Part shown: one piece after another, positions 1 to 10,380 of the stretch
Position numbering within the stretch: the stretch's first letter is position 1
Layout: every line of letters begins with the position of its first letter
Assembly (NCBI GenBank): GCA_002256345.1
Contig: NKIY01000017.1
Span: 1-64,000, forward strand
Reading direction: 5' to 3'
Length of the DNA: 64,000 nt
Origin: Bradyrhizobiaceae bacterium PARB1
Lineage (GTDB): Bacteria; Pseudomonadota; Alphaproteobacteria; Rhizobiales; Xanthobacteraceae
Program-made: the position numbers and the translations under genes
The notes under the pieces: model-generated
Databases searched by the model: none
Seen by the model: the letters and a program-made list of their open reading frames with translations, nothing else
Told to the model about the DNA's origin: nothing

Positions 1-3000
1 AGCGTGATCGCCTCTGCCGGCTCGCTGGCGCAGGCCAAGGCAGGGCTCGTTACCGGCACCGCACGGCTCGGCGTCGATCGCGTCGCAGCCGGCGGTTTCG
101 GCACCCTGTCGCTGCTGTCGGGCGGCCTGATCTCGTTCGATGGCGACGTCAACCTTGCCATGAACCAGAGTCTGAGCCTTTACGCAGGCGTCTTCGCCCT
201 CGGCGCCAATGCCGATATCAATTCGCGGGTGGCGTTGTCGGCGCCCTATCTGCGGCTCGCAGGTGCCACGCATTTCGGCAAGGATGGCTACACGCTGCCT
301 GCCGCCCGGTGGGACTTTGGCACCCCGACGCAACTGGCAAGTAACGCCGTCCTCTCGGTCAACGCCGATCTCCTCGATATCCGCGACCGTGTCGTCTTCG
401 GCATACGCCAGGGATTCGACACCAAAGCTGAAACCTACACCGTCGATCGTCGCGGCTTCGCGCTGCTCGATCTTTTCAGCCGCGGCGATATTCGCCTGCT
501 CGGCGCTCGGTACGCGTTCGGGACTGCGCTGCAGTCGCCGGGCAACATCACACTGACTGCCGCGCAGATCTATCCGGCAACGGGCGCATTCGCGTCCGTC
601 ACGGCAGGCTATACGGCCGTCGACAATATGATCCGTGCCGGCAGCGTGCTCGATATCCGGCGTTATGGGGATACGATTCCCGACATGCCCTATTCCGCCT
701 TCGGCGTGCTCACGCTTGCGGGCGATACGATCAACCAGGGCGGCGTGGTGCGTGCGCCGTTCGGTAGTATCGGTCTCGGCAGCAAGTCGTCCGGCGGCGC
801 ACCGCAAGCGGATTCGGTTCATCTCCTGCCGGGCAGCCTCACATCGGTGAGCGGTGCGGGACTGGTGATGCCCTATGGCGGCACGCTCGACGGCATCACC
901 TATAATTACAACGGCGCGAGCGTGCGGCTCAGCGGTGCAGGACTTATGGGCGGCGTCGGTATCTCGGCGCTGCATCTCGACGCGCAGGCAGGCTCAGTGC
1001 TCGACCTGTCGGGTGGCGGCGAGCTGACTGGTGCCGGCTTCGTGTCGGGCCGCGGCGGTTCGGTGAATATCCTGACCACGCCACTCGTCAATTCCAATCC
1101 CGGCTATCGCTACAGCGCGAAGGGCAACGAGGTCTATGCCATCGTGCCGAGCCGCTCCGACGCCAATGCGCCGGTTGTGCAGGAAGCGGGCTACGGCCTG
1201 CCGTCGGTCGGGCGCCAGATCACCATTCCCGACGGCGTGCCGGGTCTTGCGGCCGGCACCTATACGCTGATGCCAGCGACCTATGCGCTGCTGCCGGGCG
1301 CCTATCGCGTCGAGCTGGGCGGCAACGTTAGTCCGGCAGCGACCGGCGTCGTCCCGACCGGCAACGGTTCGCATCTCGTGAGCGCCACGCTCGGCGTCGC
1401 TAATACCGCGATCCGCGCGTCGCTACCGAGCCAGGTCATTATTACGCCGGCGAACACGGTTCGTGCGCATTCGTCTTACAACGAGACGGGCTATGATGCC
1501 TTCGTGCTGGCGGATGCCGCGCGCGTCGGCGTGCCACGGGCGGCGATGACCATCGATGCGCGCATGCTCGATATCCTGCTGGCCAAGCCGCGCAATGCGG
1601 ACGGTCGCTCGCAACTGCAGTTCGATGGCGAGTTGCGCAGCGGAGCCCGGGCCGGCAGCGACGGCTTCGGCAGTACCGTCCAGCTTCGCGGCCTCAGCGA
1701 AATTCTGGCAACCGGCCAGGTCGCGACGCCCGGCATGGCGGCAGCCTCCGTCTATGCCGACGAGATCAGCAAGTTCGTAGCACCGCGCCTGGTGCTCAAC
1801 GGCTCCGTGACCGTTGCCTATGGCCAGGCCGGCCGCTTCGCCAGCATCGAGGGTGACTATGGTTCGGTCATCCTGCGTAGCGGTGCGCATCTTTCGGCGG
1901 CGGAGGTGATCTTCGCTGGCAGGGGAACAGGCCCCGACGACAAGGGGACCATCACGATCGAAGAAGGTGCGTCGGTCAACACCATCGGCCGCGGCCGTGC
2001 CAGCTTCGATTCGCGCGATGGATATGTTTTCGTCGGGGCCGGCGTGCTGATGGTTTCCAACGGCCAGATCAATTTGCTGCTGGGCGAGACGCAGGCGGAT
2101 GACGGTACCGACGTCAATATCACGATTGGCGGCTGCATCACCTCGGCCTGCAATCTGACCACCAGGATGGTCTCCGAAGGCACGATCGCTGTAGCGACGG
2201 CCGGTGCGTTTACGATTGCCGACAACGTGTCCTACGGCACGCGGAATCTCGTGCTCGGGCTGTCTGCGATCAATCTCGGCGAGGATGCCAGCCTCGCGGC
2301 GGCCGCGACGTCGGGCCGTCTGCCGGCCGGGCTTGCCCTCAATGGCAGCGTGCTGGCCAATCTGCTCGCCGGCAATACGGCGATCGGTGCGCCGGCGCTC
2401 GAAACCCTCGCGCTCACTGCGCGCGATGCGGTGAACGTGTTCGGTTCGGTGACCCTCGATGCCTCGAAGGTGGGCCGGCTCGTCCTGGGAACACCGGCGA
2501 TCTACGGTTATGGCGCTGGCGGCGACGTCGCGACGATCCGCGCCGGCGAATTCGTCTGGACCGGTTCGACGACGGCGCCGGGTGCGGCGATGGCCGACAT
2601 GCTCGGCGACAGCAGGTTGAACATCGCGGCCAATCGGGTCGTGTTCGGCTACGGACCCCTTTCGCAGCCGAGCAACACCGTCATCGACAACCGTCTCGCG
2701 CTCGGCTTCGCCGACGTCACCATCACCGCCGCCGAATATGTGACATCGACCAACAGGAGCACGCTCGGCGTCTATCATCGGCAGGGCGCTTATACGCCGG
2801 CGAGTGGCTATCAATACACCGGCGGCAATCTGACGATTTCAGCGCCGCTGCTCATGGGGGCAGCCGGCTCGAGCAACAGGATAACGGCCGGCGGCGATAT
2901 CCGCGTGGTCGGAACGGGCGCCGCTGCGGGCACCGTCGATGCGCTCGGTGCCCAGCTCAAGCTGAGCGGCGCCAATATCGTCATCTACACCAGCGTCGTA

Positions 3001-6000
3001 TTGCCATCGGGGCGGCTGGCGCTGACCGCAACGGGCGACATCGTGCTCGGCGACGCCTCGCGCATCGATCTGGCGGGCCGCGCGGTGCCGATGTTCGATG
3101 TCACCAAATATAGCTGGGGCGGCGATTTGGTGCTGACCAGCAGTGCCGGCAGTATCCGGCAGGATGCGGGTTCGGTGGTTGACCTCTCAGCGCAGTATAA
3201 TCGCGGTGGCACCGCGACGATCACGGCGCTTGGTGCGGGCGCGGGTCACGTCGATCTCGACGGCACGGTCCGTGGCAGCACAACGGGTCTCTACGATGCC
3301 GGCGGCACGCTGGTGCCCTACGATGCGGCTGAATTCACCGTGCAGGCGCAGACGCTCGCCGACTTCGCGGGATTGAACGCGCGTCTCAACGCCGGCGGCG
3401 TGTTCGGCGCACGCAAATTCCAGATCAAGCAGGGCAATCTGGTCGTCGGCAATGAAGTGAAGGCGCGCAATGTCGAAATCATCGTCGATGGCGGCAGCCT
3501 AACGGTGAACGGCACCATCGATGCCAGCGGCTTCCAGGTCGGCAGTATCCGCCTTGCGGCGATGAACGATCTCGTCATCAACGGCACACTCGATGCCCAC
3601 GGCACCGGCATGCGCTTTGACAGCTACGGCAAGATCATCGATGCGCCGAACCGCGCGATCATCGATCTGACGACGCGCATGGGGATGCTGACGATCGGCG
3701 GCCATGCCGCGTTCGATCTGCGTGCCGGCACGAATGTGGCGATGGGGGCGGGCGCCGGCCACAACGATGGCGTGGCACGCGGCACGCTGACGCTGAACGC
3801 TCCGCGTGTCGGAGCCAATGACGTTGCCGTCAACGTGGCAGGTGTGCCGTCGATCTCGGGCGCGAAGACGGTCGCAGTCTACGGGTATCGCACCTATGAC
3901 GATGCGCCGGAGGCGTTGGTGCCGGATGTCACCGGCCATACGCCACAGGAGATCACACAGAGCTATCTCGACACAATCCACGGTCATAGCGATGCCTTCA
4001 TCGATGCAGCGCGCGCCAATGCCGCACTGAGCGGCAGGCTCGCGGGACTTGGCACCTATCGCCTGCGCCCTGGCGTCGATATCGTCAGCAAGGTCACCGC
4101 GACCAATCCGAACGGCGATCTCACGATCGCCGGCGATCTCGATCTGTCGAAGTATCGCTACGCGCCGAATGCCGATGTCACACCAGGGTCGCCGACCTAT
4201 GGCTTCGGCGAGCCCGGCGCGATCAATTTCCGCGCTGCCGGCAATCTCAACATCCGTGGCTCCATCAATGACGGTTTCGCGCCACCGCCGACGACGGACA
4301 GCGACAATGGTTGGGTGCTCGGCGAGGGCGTCGTGCCCTATGGCGGCGATCTCGTGCTGCCGATTGCCGTCACGCTCGAAGCCGGCACGGTGTTCAAGAA
4401 GGGCGCCAAGCTTAATTACGATCTGCCGGCCAGGTTCGGTGCTCCACCGCTCGATCCGGCCGATCCGTTCATTCCCGCCCTCTTGCCGGCGGGCACGGTG
4501 TTGCCGGTACGTGCAACGCTGGGAGACGTGCTCGCACTGCCCGCGGGCACCGTCGTCCAGGCGACCATCTACAATGCGAACGGTTCGGTGGCCTATGCCG
4601 CCGGCACGGTCCTGCCGACTGCGGTAACGCTGACCGCGGGCATGCAACTCGATGCTGGCACGGTGCTGCGCAGTGCGGCCAGCTTCGCGGCGCTGATCTG
4701 GCCGAAAGGCGTGCCGCTGCCGGTGGACATGACGTCCACGGGTGCAATGACGCTGGCGGCGGGATCGCTGATCCCGTCCATGACCAATGTCAAACTTGCG
4801 GGCGGCCAGCAGATCGAATTGCGCGCGGCGACCGGCGACCGGCAGGGAGCGAACTGGGCCGTTGCACCAATGCTCGGCGCCGGCGCGACGTCGTGGGACA
4901 TGCAGTTCACCGCCGGCGCCGATCTCGGCTCGGCCGATGTGCGGGCACGCAACAGCCAGCGCAAGGGCAATATCGTACTCGCCGACAGCCACTATGTGTC
5001 TCGGACCCAACCGGGTGGCATTCGCGAGACTCTGAGCGAAGCCGGTGCGGATGTTCTCGGTGACTATTTTCTGCCGAACGGGATCACCGACAAGAGACAG
5101 TTGATCGGTAAATCAAAGGCCGAACTTCTTGCCCTTTACGATATTGCGAACTGGGATGATTTAGGAGCTCCCAGCGGGTTCTGGGATCCTGCAGCGGGCA
5201 ATGTCCAATTGGGCCTGAACAGGCATGGGCTCGATGTTCTTATGACGGCTATGGGCGGCTACCTTCCGGACGGAATGACCGATCCGGCTGGCTTGCTACA
5301 CAAGAGCCAGAGCGAGATCTTCGCACTCTATGGGCTCGATTCGAGCTATACATGGGAGATCGGCTTCGGGCTGCCAAACAATTTCATGCACTTCGATCAA
5401 GGCAACGCCGATCCCATCAACCTGCCGCGGGTGACCACCCACGCCGCGCCATCTTTCAGCGTGATCCGCACCGGCACAGGTAACCTGTCGCTGACGGCTG
5501 CCGGCAATATCCGCATGGATTCGCTCTACGGCGTCTACACCGCCGGCACCGCCACCGCGGTCGATCCGGCCTACGCATCTGCGGCGGCAACCTACAAGGC
5601 CTGGTACCCCGACCAGGGCGGCAATGTGTTGATCTCGGCCGGCGGCAATCTCGTCGGCGACATCTACGGCCAGTCCGTGCGGCAGAGCCCGTCGAGCGTC
5701 ATCACCGGCAACTGGCTGTGGCGCCAGGGCACGGGCTCGACAGCGGTCGATACGACAGTGCCCACCTCGTGGTGGATCAATTTCGGCACTTACGTGCCCA
5801 ACACGTCGTTGCTGAATACGTCCGGGTTGCCAGACCTTGTCGGTTTTACCGGAATCGGCGCGCTCGGCGGTGGCAATGTCGCGATTCGCGTCGGCGGCGA
5901 GGCAGGCGCCATCACGCTGCGCGGCAGCCAGGGACAGCAAAATACGGGCGAAGAGAGAAGCCAGGGTCTGGTGGTTGCAGTCGGCGGTACCGGACGCGTC

Positions 6001-8550
6001 GGCGCCGACGGGTCGCTGGCGCTGACCGGCGGCGGCGATATCGACATGCGGATCGCCGGCGCGCTCAATCCGAATCTCGCGCTCACCAGCGTCACCGAAA
6101 AACATGCTTTGCCGGGTGCGCTGATAAATGTTCGCGGTGCGATACAGGTGAACGCAGAGACGATCGGCAGCATCAAGCTTGTCTACCGCCTCGGGGATGG
6201 GGCGAGAGACGCTTTCGATCCGCGCGGGTACGATCCCTATGTGGCGACCTCATCTGAAGCGCGGTCCGGCGTCACCGTGGTGCCCGGCGATTCCGCGGTC
6301 TATCTGCAGACGCTAGGCGATCTCGTGCTCGGAGGCGCCGGGGATCCCGGTCGCTCCGTCTCGACAAATGCGACTGTCTTCAAGGTCGGTGGGGTCGACT
6401 ACAGCGGCTCCAGCTGGTTCTCGCTATGGACCGACCACACTGCGATCAACCTGATCTCTGCGGGCGGCAGTCTGACGCCGACAACATCCACGGCTGAAGT
6501 GTTTCGCGGGTCTGCAAACCTGAACAGCGACCAGAACAGTACCGATGGAACATTCACTTACCCGTCCATTCTGCGCGCTGCAGCGCTGACCGGCAGCATT
6601 TATTACGGTGCCAATGCGCTGCCATTCATGCGCAGTAGCGGTGTACTCGATTATCCCAACGTGACTCTGGCCCCGTCCGCTCATGGCACGTTGGAAATGC
6701 TGGCGGGCAATTCGATCTATGGCGGGCAATATACATTCAGTCCGTCCGGCACGGGAACACCGCTACCGACGCCGTTCAATCCGGCCTTCATGGGCGGCGG
6801 ATTGGTGAGTGGCAAGATAAGATTCACCAACGGATCGGTGCTTGGAACCGTCGATCCGAGCTTCAATCCGGTCCCGTTGTCGCTGTTCGTGTTCGGTCCC
6901 AACACCGCTGTGCTTCCCGTCGGCCGCGCGCCCAATGCGGATCCCGTGCGCTTCTATGCACTCACCGGGGATATCGTCGGTCTGAACACCGGCGAGACGT
7001 TGACGATTACCAGGACGGACGGAGTCTTCACCTGGCGGAATGCCGGGGCTCCGATCAGGGTCCGTGCGGGTCGCGATATCGTCGGTGCTGGTTTCGCACC
7101 GAACACGACGCAGCAAAGCGGAGTTCCCAACGCGACGACTCGCGGCAATCTGATCGTGCACAGCGATCCGAACGACGTTTCGATCATCTCCGCCGGCCGC
7201 GACATCATCTATGCCAATTTCGACATCGCCGGTCCCGGCACACTTGAAGTCTCGGCCGGTCGCAATCTGTATCAGGCGGACAAGGGCTCGTTCACCAGTA
7301 TCGGACCGATCGCGATCGGGGATACGCGTCCCGGCACGAGCATCGCAATACTGGCCGGCGTCGGTGCGACAGGACCGGATTACGAGAGACTGGCCTCGCT
7401 CTATCTCGATCCGCGAAATCTGGCTGCTGCGGGCGCGCCGCTCGCCGACCAGCCGGGCAAGGTCGCCAGGACCTATGAGAAGGAGCTCGCGGCATGGCTG
7501 AAGGACCGCTACGGATTTGCCGGTCTCGATACCGAAGCGCTGGCGTATTTTGACACGCTGGCGCCCGAGCAACAGTACATCTTCCTGCGCGTAGTGTATT
7601 TCGCTGAACTTACTGCGGGCGGCCGTGAATATAACGACGCAAACAACGCGCGTTTCGGCAGCTATCTGCGAGGACGTAATGCCATTGCAGCACTGTTCCC
7701 GAATGCATCGGCCTATGACGGCGATATCACAATGTTCGGAGGCTCCGGCGTGCGTACATTGTCGGGCGGCGACGTCCAGTTGTTCTCGCCGGGCGGTCGC
7801 ACCGTCATCGGCGTCGAAGGGCAGGTACCGCCGGCGTCGTCGGGCCTGGTCACGCAGGGCAGGGGTGACATCCAGATCTACTCGCAGGGCAGTATCCTGT
7901 TGGGCCTGTCGCGCATCATGACGACCTTCGGCGGCGATATCATCGCGTGGTCTGCGGAAGGCGACATCAATGCCGGCCGCGGCTCGAAGACGACGGTGAT
8001 CTACACACCGCCGAAGCGTGTCTATGACAAATATGGCCACGCAGTGCTGTCACCGCAGGTGCCGTCATCGGGGGCCGGCATCGCAACCCTGAATCCGATT
8101 GCGGAGGTGGAGCCGGGCGATATCGATCTGATCGCGCCGCTGGGCACCATCGATGCAGGCGAAGCCGGCATCCGTGTCTCCGGCAACGTCAACCTGGCGG
8201 CGCTGCAGATCATCAACGCAGCGAACATCCAGGTGCAGGGTACGAGCTCCGGTATTCCGACCGTGCAGGCGCCGAGCATCAGCGCTGCGCTGTCGACCTC
8301 GAACGCCGCCGCAGCATCACAGCAGACCGCGACGCCGACCCAGGGCAGCGGCAACGCGCAACCCTCGGTGATCATCGTCGAAGTGCTCGGTTACGGCGGC
8401 GGAGCGGATACGGGCAAAGAAGAAGACGATCGTCCGCGTAGCCGCTCCGGTCAGCAAACCTATAACACCGACAGTGCCGTACAGATCGTTGGCTCCGGCA
8501 CCATGAACGATGAACAGCGACAGCGCCTGATCGACCGGGGGGCGCTGTAA
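1..8550 (+). CDS. Filamentous haemagglutinin-like giant secreted protein, DUF3739 family (5' partial)
   Basis: The reading frame is open from the first base, so the true start lies upstream; 2849 codons are visible. The protein is very rich in Gly, Ala, Ser, Asn and short beta-strand repeats of the kind that form a right-handed beta-helix in two-partner-secreted adhesins. Residues about 2470-2610 look like the DUF3739 region, with a helical stretch rich in YEKEL/FAEL and then an ITMFGG...LSGGDVQLFSPGG segment. The tail after about residue 2740 is Ala/Ser/Gln-rich, then charged. The likely role is a cell-surface or released adhesin. Secretion signal and partner porin are not in the window. Two oddities: an AGTV-repeat block (about 4370-4790) and a lower-GC tandem-repeat insert (about 5050-5420). 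Confidence 0.85.
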   Translation, partial: SVIASAGSLAQAKAGLVTGTARLGVDRVAAGGFGTLSLLSGGLISFDGDVNLAMNQSLSLYAGVFALGANADINSRVALSAPYLRLAGATHFGKDGYTLPAARWDFGTPTQLASNAVLSVNADLLDIRDRVVFGIRQGFDTKAETYTVDRRGFALLDLFSRGDIRLLGARYAFGTALQSPGNITLTAAQIYPATGAFASVTAGYTAVDNMIRAGSVLDIRRYGDTIPDMPYSAFGVLTLAGDTINQGGVVRAPFGSIGLGSKSSGGAPQADSVHLLPGSLTSVSGAGLVMPYGGTLDGITYNYNGASVRLSGAGLMGGVGISALHLDAQAGSVLDLSGGGELTGAGFVSGRGGSVNILTTPLVNSNPGYRYSAKGNEVYAIVPSRSDANAPVVQEAGYGLPSVGRQITIPDGVPGLAAGTYTLMPATYALLPGAYRVELGGNVSPAATGVVPTGNGSHLVSATLGVANTAIRASLPSQVIITPANTVRAHSSYNETGYDAFVLADAARVGVPRAAMTIDARMLDILLAKPRNADGRSQLQFDGELRSGARAGSDGFGSTVQLRGLSEILATGQVATPGMAAASVYADEISKFVAPRLVLNGSVTVAYGQAGRFASIEGDYGSVILRSGAHLSAAEVIFAGRGTGPDDKGTITIEEGASVNTIGRGRASFDSRDGYVFVGAGVLMVSNGQINLLLGETQADDGTDVNITIGGCITSACNLTTRMVSEGTIAVATAGAFTIADNVSYGTRNLVLGLSAINLGEDASLAAAATSGRLPAGLALNGSVLANLLAGNTAIGAPALETLALTARDAVNVFGSVTLDASKVGRLVLGTPAIYGYGAGGDVATIRAGEFVWTGSTTAPGAAMADMLGDSRLNIAANRVVFGYGPLSQPSNTVIDNRLALGFADVTITAAEYVTSTNRSTLGVYHRQGAYTPASGYQYTGGNLTISAPLLMGAAGSSNRITAGGDIRVVGTGAAAGTVDALGAQLKLSGANIVIYTSVVLPSGRLALTATGDIVLGDASRIDLAGRAVPMFDVTKYSWGGDLVLTSSAGSIRQDAGSVVDLSAQYNRGGTATITALGAGAGHVDLDGTVRGSTTGLYDAGGTLVPYDAAEFTVQAQTLADFAGLNARLNAGGVFGARKFQIKQGNLVVGNEVKARNVEIIVDGGSLTVNGTIDASGFQVGSIRLAAMNDLVINGTLDAHGTGMRFDSYGKIIDAPNRAIIDLTTRMGMLTIGGHAAFDLRAGTNVAMGAGAGHNDGVARGTLTLNAPRVGANDVAVNVAGVPSISGAKTVAVYGYRTYDDAPEALVPDVTGHTPQEITQSYLDTIHGHSDAFIDAARANAALSGRLAGLGTYRLRPGVDIVSKVTATNPNGDLTIAGDLDLSKYRYAPNADVTPGSPTYGFGEPGAINFRAAGNLNIRGSINDGFAPPPTTDSDNGWVLGEGVVPYGGDLVLPIAVTLEAGTVFKKGAKLNYDLPARFGAPPLDPADPFIPALLPAGTVLPVRATLGDVLALPAGTVVQATIYNANGSVAYAAGTVLPTAVTLTAGMQLDAGTVLRSAASFAALIWPKGVPLPVDMTSTGAMTLAAGSLIPSMTNVKLAGGQQIELRAATGDRQGANWAVAPMLGAGATSWDMQFTAGADLGSADVRARNSQRKGNIVLADSHYVSRTQPGGIRETLSEAGADVLGDYFLPNGITDKRQLIGKSKAELLALYDIANWDDLGAPSGFWDPAAGNVQLGLNRHGLDVLMTAMGGYLPDGMTDPAGLLHKSQSEIFALYGLDSSYTWEIGFGLPNNFMHFDQGNADPINLPRVTTHAAPSFSVIRTGTGNLSLTAAGNIRMDSLYGVYTAGTATAVDPAYASAAATYKAWYPDQGGNVLISAGGNLVGDIYGQSVRQSPSSVITGNWLWRQGTGSTAVDTTVPTSWWINFGTYVPNTSLLNTSGLPDLVGFTGIGALGGGNVAIRVGGEAGAITLRGSQGQQNTGEERSQGLVVAVGGTGRVGADGSLALTGGGDIDMRIAGALNPNLALTSVTEKHALPGALINVRGAIQVNAETIGSIKLVYRLGDGARDAFDPRGYDPYVATSSEARSGVTVVPGDSAVYLQTLGDLVLGGAGDPGRSVSTNATVFKVGGVDYSGSSWFSLWTDHTAINLISAGGSLTPTTSTAEVFRGSANLNSDQNSTDGTFTYPSILRAAALTGSIYYGANALPFMRSSGVLDYPNVTLAPSAHGTLEMLAGNSIYGGQYTFSPSGTGTPLPTPFNPAFMGGGLVSGKIRFTNGSVLGTVDPSFNPVPLSLFVFGPNTAVLPVGRAPNADPVRFYALTGDIVGLNTGETLTITRTDGVFTWRNAGAPIRVRAGRDIVGAGFAPNTTQQSGVPNATTRGNLIVHSDPNDVSIISAGRDIIYANFDIAGPGTLEVSAGRNLYQADKGSFTSIGPIAIGDTRPGTSIAILAGVGATGPDYERLASLYLDPRNLAAAGAPLADQPGKVARTYEKELAAWLKDRYGFAGLDTEALAYFDTLAPEQQYIFLRVVYFAELTAGGREYNDANNARFGSYLRGRNAIAALFPNASAYDGDITMFGGSGVRTLSGGDVQLFSPGGRTVIGVEGQVPPASSGLVTQGRGDIQIYSQGSILLGLSRIMTTFGGDIIAWSAEGDINAGRGSKTTVIYTPPKRVYDKYGHAVLSPQVPSSGAGIATLNPIAEVEPGDIDLIAPLGTIDAGEAGIRVSGNVNLAALQIINAANIQVQGTSSGIPTVQAPSISAALSTSNAAAASQQTATPTQGSGNAQPSVIIVEVLGYGGGADTGKEEDDRPRSRSGQQTYNTDSAVQIVGSGTMNDEQRQRLIDRGAL

Positions 8551-8566
8551 TTAGGAAATTTCACGA

Positions 8567-9487
8567 TCAATCACGTCGATGATGCGCCGCGGGCCTGGAT
8601 CGATACCGCAGGGCTTCGACGAGCAATGCGAATGCCGGGGAAATCTGTCGTCTGCTGGGGTAATAGAGGTGATAGCCAGCATAGGGTTCGCACCAGTCGG
8701 CGAGCACTCGGATGAGGCGGCCCTCGGCCAGATAAGGACGTACCTGACCTTCCTGCAGATAAGCGAGGCCGAAGCCCTGAAGCGCGCCGGCAAGCAAGGC
8801 GCTCGCGCTGTTGAAGGTCAACTGGCCATCCACCTTGACGTTCAGGGGGCGTCCAGCCTTTTCGAACTCCCACGCGTAGAGACCGCCATGCGAGGGCAGG
8901 CGGAGATTGAGGCAGTTGTGCTGCGTCAGGTCTCGCGGCACTTTCGGTTTCTTCCTGTCGGCGAAGTATTCCGGTGAACCTACGATCGCCATTCGCAGAT
9001 CCGGGCTGATCCGGACGGCGATCATGTCCTTGTCCACGAGTTCGCCGGGACGGATGCCGGCGTCGTACTGGTCCGCCACGATGTTGGACAGACCGTAGTC
9101 CACGATGACCTCGACCTTGATATCGGGATAGTTCGGCAAGAACTTCTTGAGTGCCGGCAACAGGATGGCCTGCGAGGCGTATTCGGTCGCCGTAATCCGA
9201 AGATTGCCCGCCGGCTTGTCGCGCAACTCACCGAGCGCTTCCATCGCAAGATCGATCTCGTCAAACCTGCTTCCGATGGTTGCGATGAGTTTTTGCCCGG
9301 CCTCCGTCGGCGAAACACTGCGTGTTGTCCGGTTCAAAAGTCTTACGCCGAGCCGCTCTTCCAACGAACGAATGAGATGGCTGAGCGCGGAGGACGAGAT
9401 GCCGAGCTTGACCGAGGCGGCAGTAAAGCTGGCCGCACGCGCGACGGCGAGGAAAGCAACGAGATCGCCGGCGTCCTGACGTTCCAT
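8567..9487 (-). CDS. LysR-family transcriptional regulator
   Basis: This 306-residue protein is full length for the family. A winged helix-turn-helix occupies residues 1-65 (FLAVARAASFTAAS, then SSALSHLIRSLEERLG, then LLNRTTR). The effector-binding domain runs from about residue 90 to 295. The N-terminus fits the LysR consensus, which supports the ATG at 9487. It is divergent from the carboxymuconolactone-decarboxylase-like gene, 103 bases away, so it probably controls that gene and perhaps the cupin and paoABC genes beyond, as LysR proteins usually act on the divergent neighbour. The effector cannot be read from sequence. Confidence 0.93.
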   Translation of the reverse strand: MERQDAGDLVAFLAVARAASFTAASVKLGISSSALSHLIRSLEERLGVRLLNRTTRSVSPTEAGQKLIATIGSRFDEIDLAMEALGELRDKPAGNLRITATEYASQAILLPALKKFLPNYPDIKVEVIVDYGLSNIVADQYDAGIRPGELVDKDMIAVRISPDLRMAIVGSPEYFADRKKPKVPRDLTQHNCLNLRLPSHGGLYAWEFEKAGRPLNVKVDGQLTFNSASALLAGALQGFGLAYLQEGQVRPYLAEGRLIRVLADWCEPYAGYHLYYPSRRQISPAFALLVEALRYRSRPAAHHRRD

Positions 9488-9523
9488 TCCTGAATGTCCT
9501 GCAATAATTCATCCTGTTTATCC

Positions 9524-9541
9524 CATCTAATGACAAAGATG
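9524..9541. promoter_or_regulatory. Candidate LysR-type operator
   Basis: Five-base arms CATCT and AGATG flank an 8-base spacer (9529-9536) in the divergent gap between the LysR gene and its neighbour. Symmetry and position suit a LysR site, but arms this short occur often by chance. Confidence 0.3.
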
Positions 9542-9590
9542 GAGGATGACTAGTCTTTCTGCCATCGATGATGGTGGCGGAGGAGGGCGC

Positions 9591-10364
9591 ATGCGAGCGA
9601 CTGCAAGAGCATTGGTATCTCTTTGTTTGGCCGCCGCCTTCGCCGGAACCGGCGCGTCAGCGCGTGACGAAGGATCAAGACAGATGGATTTGCAGGCAGT
9701 TGCTCCCGATCTGGCGAAGTACCGCGAGGACATCGTGCTCGGCGATCTCTGGAAACGCCCGCATCTTTCGCCGCGTGATCGCGGCATCGTTACCGTGTCG
9801 GCATTGATTGCGCGGGACCAGACGATCGAATTACGGCGCTACATGGAGATGGCGCTCGATAACGGGGTGAAGCCGTCGGAGATCTCCGAGATCATCACCC
9901 ATCTCGCTTTTTATTCGGGATCCGGCAATGCAATGGATGCTGTCGCGGTCGCTGCCGAAGTGTTCAAGGCGCGCGGGATCAACGCAGCCGCGCTGCAATC
10001 TAGCGCGAATCCCTTGCCATTGAACGAAGCGTCGGAAGCCGAACGTGCAAAGCGCAACGATGATATGTTCGGCGCCATCGCTCCCGGACTTCTGAAATAC
10101 ACGACCGAGGTTCTGTTTCGGGATCTATGGTTGAGGCCTGACCTCTCTCCGCGAGATCGCAGCCTCGTCACGGTCAGCGCGCTGATTGCTTCGGGGCAGG
10201 TCGCGCAGATCACCTATCACCTCAACCGGGCGATGGATAACGGGCTGACGCGCGCGGAGGCTGGCGAGATGCTCGCTCATCTCGCGTTCTATGCCGGGTG
10301 GCCGAAGGCTTTCTCGGCGCTGCCGGTCGTGAAAGACGTGCTGGCGAAGCGCGCCGACAAATGA
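9591..10364 (+). CDS. Exported carboxymuconolactone decarboxylase-like protein, two domains
   Basis: The protein has 257 residues. Start chosen at ATG 9591 because a strong GGAGGAGGG ribosome site precedes it and the first 25 residues form a signal peptide ending near ASA-RD; the frame is open further upstream without such support. Two similar CMD/AhpD-fold halves follow, each with an LSPRDR...VTVSALIA strand and an 'EI..HLAFY.G' helix. The CxxC pair of AhpD peroxidases is absent from both halves, so thiol peroxidase activity is unlikely; a decarboxylase or isomerase-like role is possible. It is the first gene of a probable operon with the cupin 16 bases downstream. Confidence 0.85.
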   Translation: MRATARALVSLCLAAAFAGTGASARDEGSRQMDLQAVAPDLAKYREDIVLGDLWKRPHLSPRDRGIVTVSALIARDQTIELRRYMEMALDNGVKPSEISEIITHLAFYSGSGNAMDAVAVAAEVFKARGINAAALQSSANPLPLNEASEAERAKRNDDMFGAIAPGLLKYTTEVLFRDLWLRPDLSPRDRSLVTVSALIASGQVAQITYHLNRAMDNGLTRAEAGEMLAHLAFYAGWPKAFSALPVVKDVLAKRADK

Positions 10365-10380
10365 TTGCGATGAGGACCAG

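Noticed and set aside
1423-5010. Long minus-strand open frames (463 and 503 codons) opposite the haemagglutinin
   Set aside because: They arise from the codon bias of the + strand gene; composition is Arg/Asp/Ile-rich with no start signals and no family resemblance.
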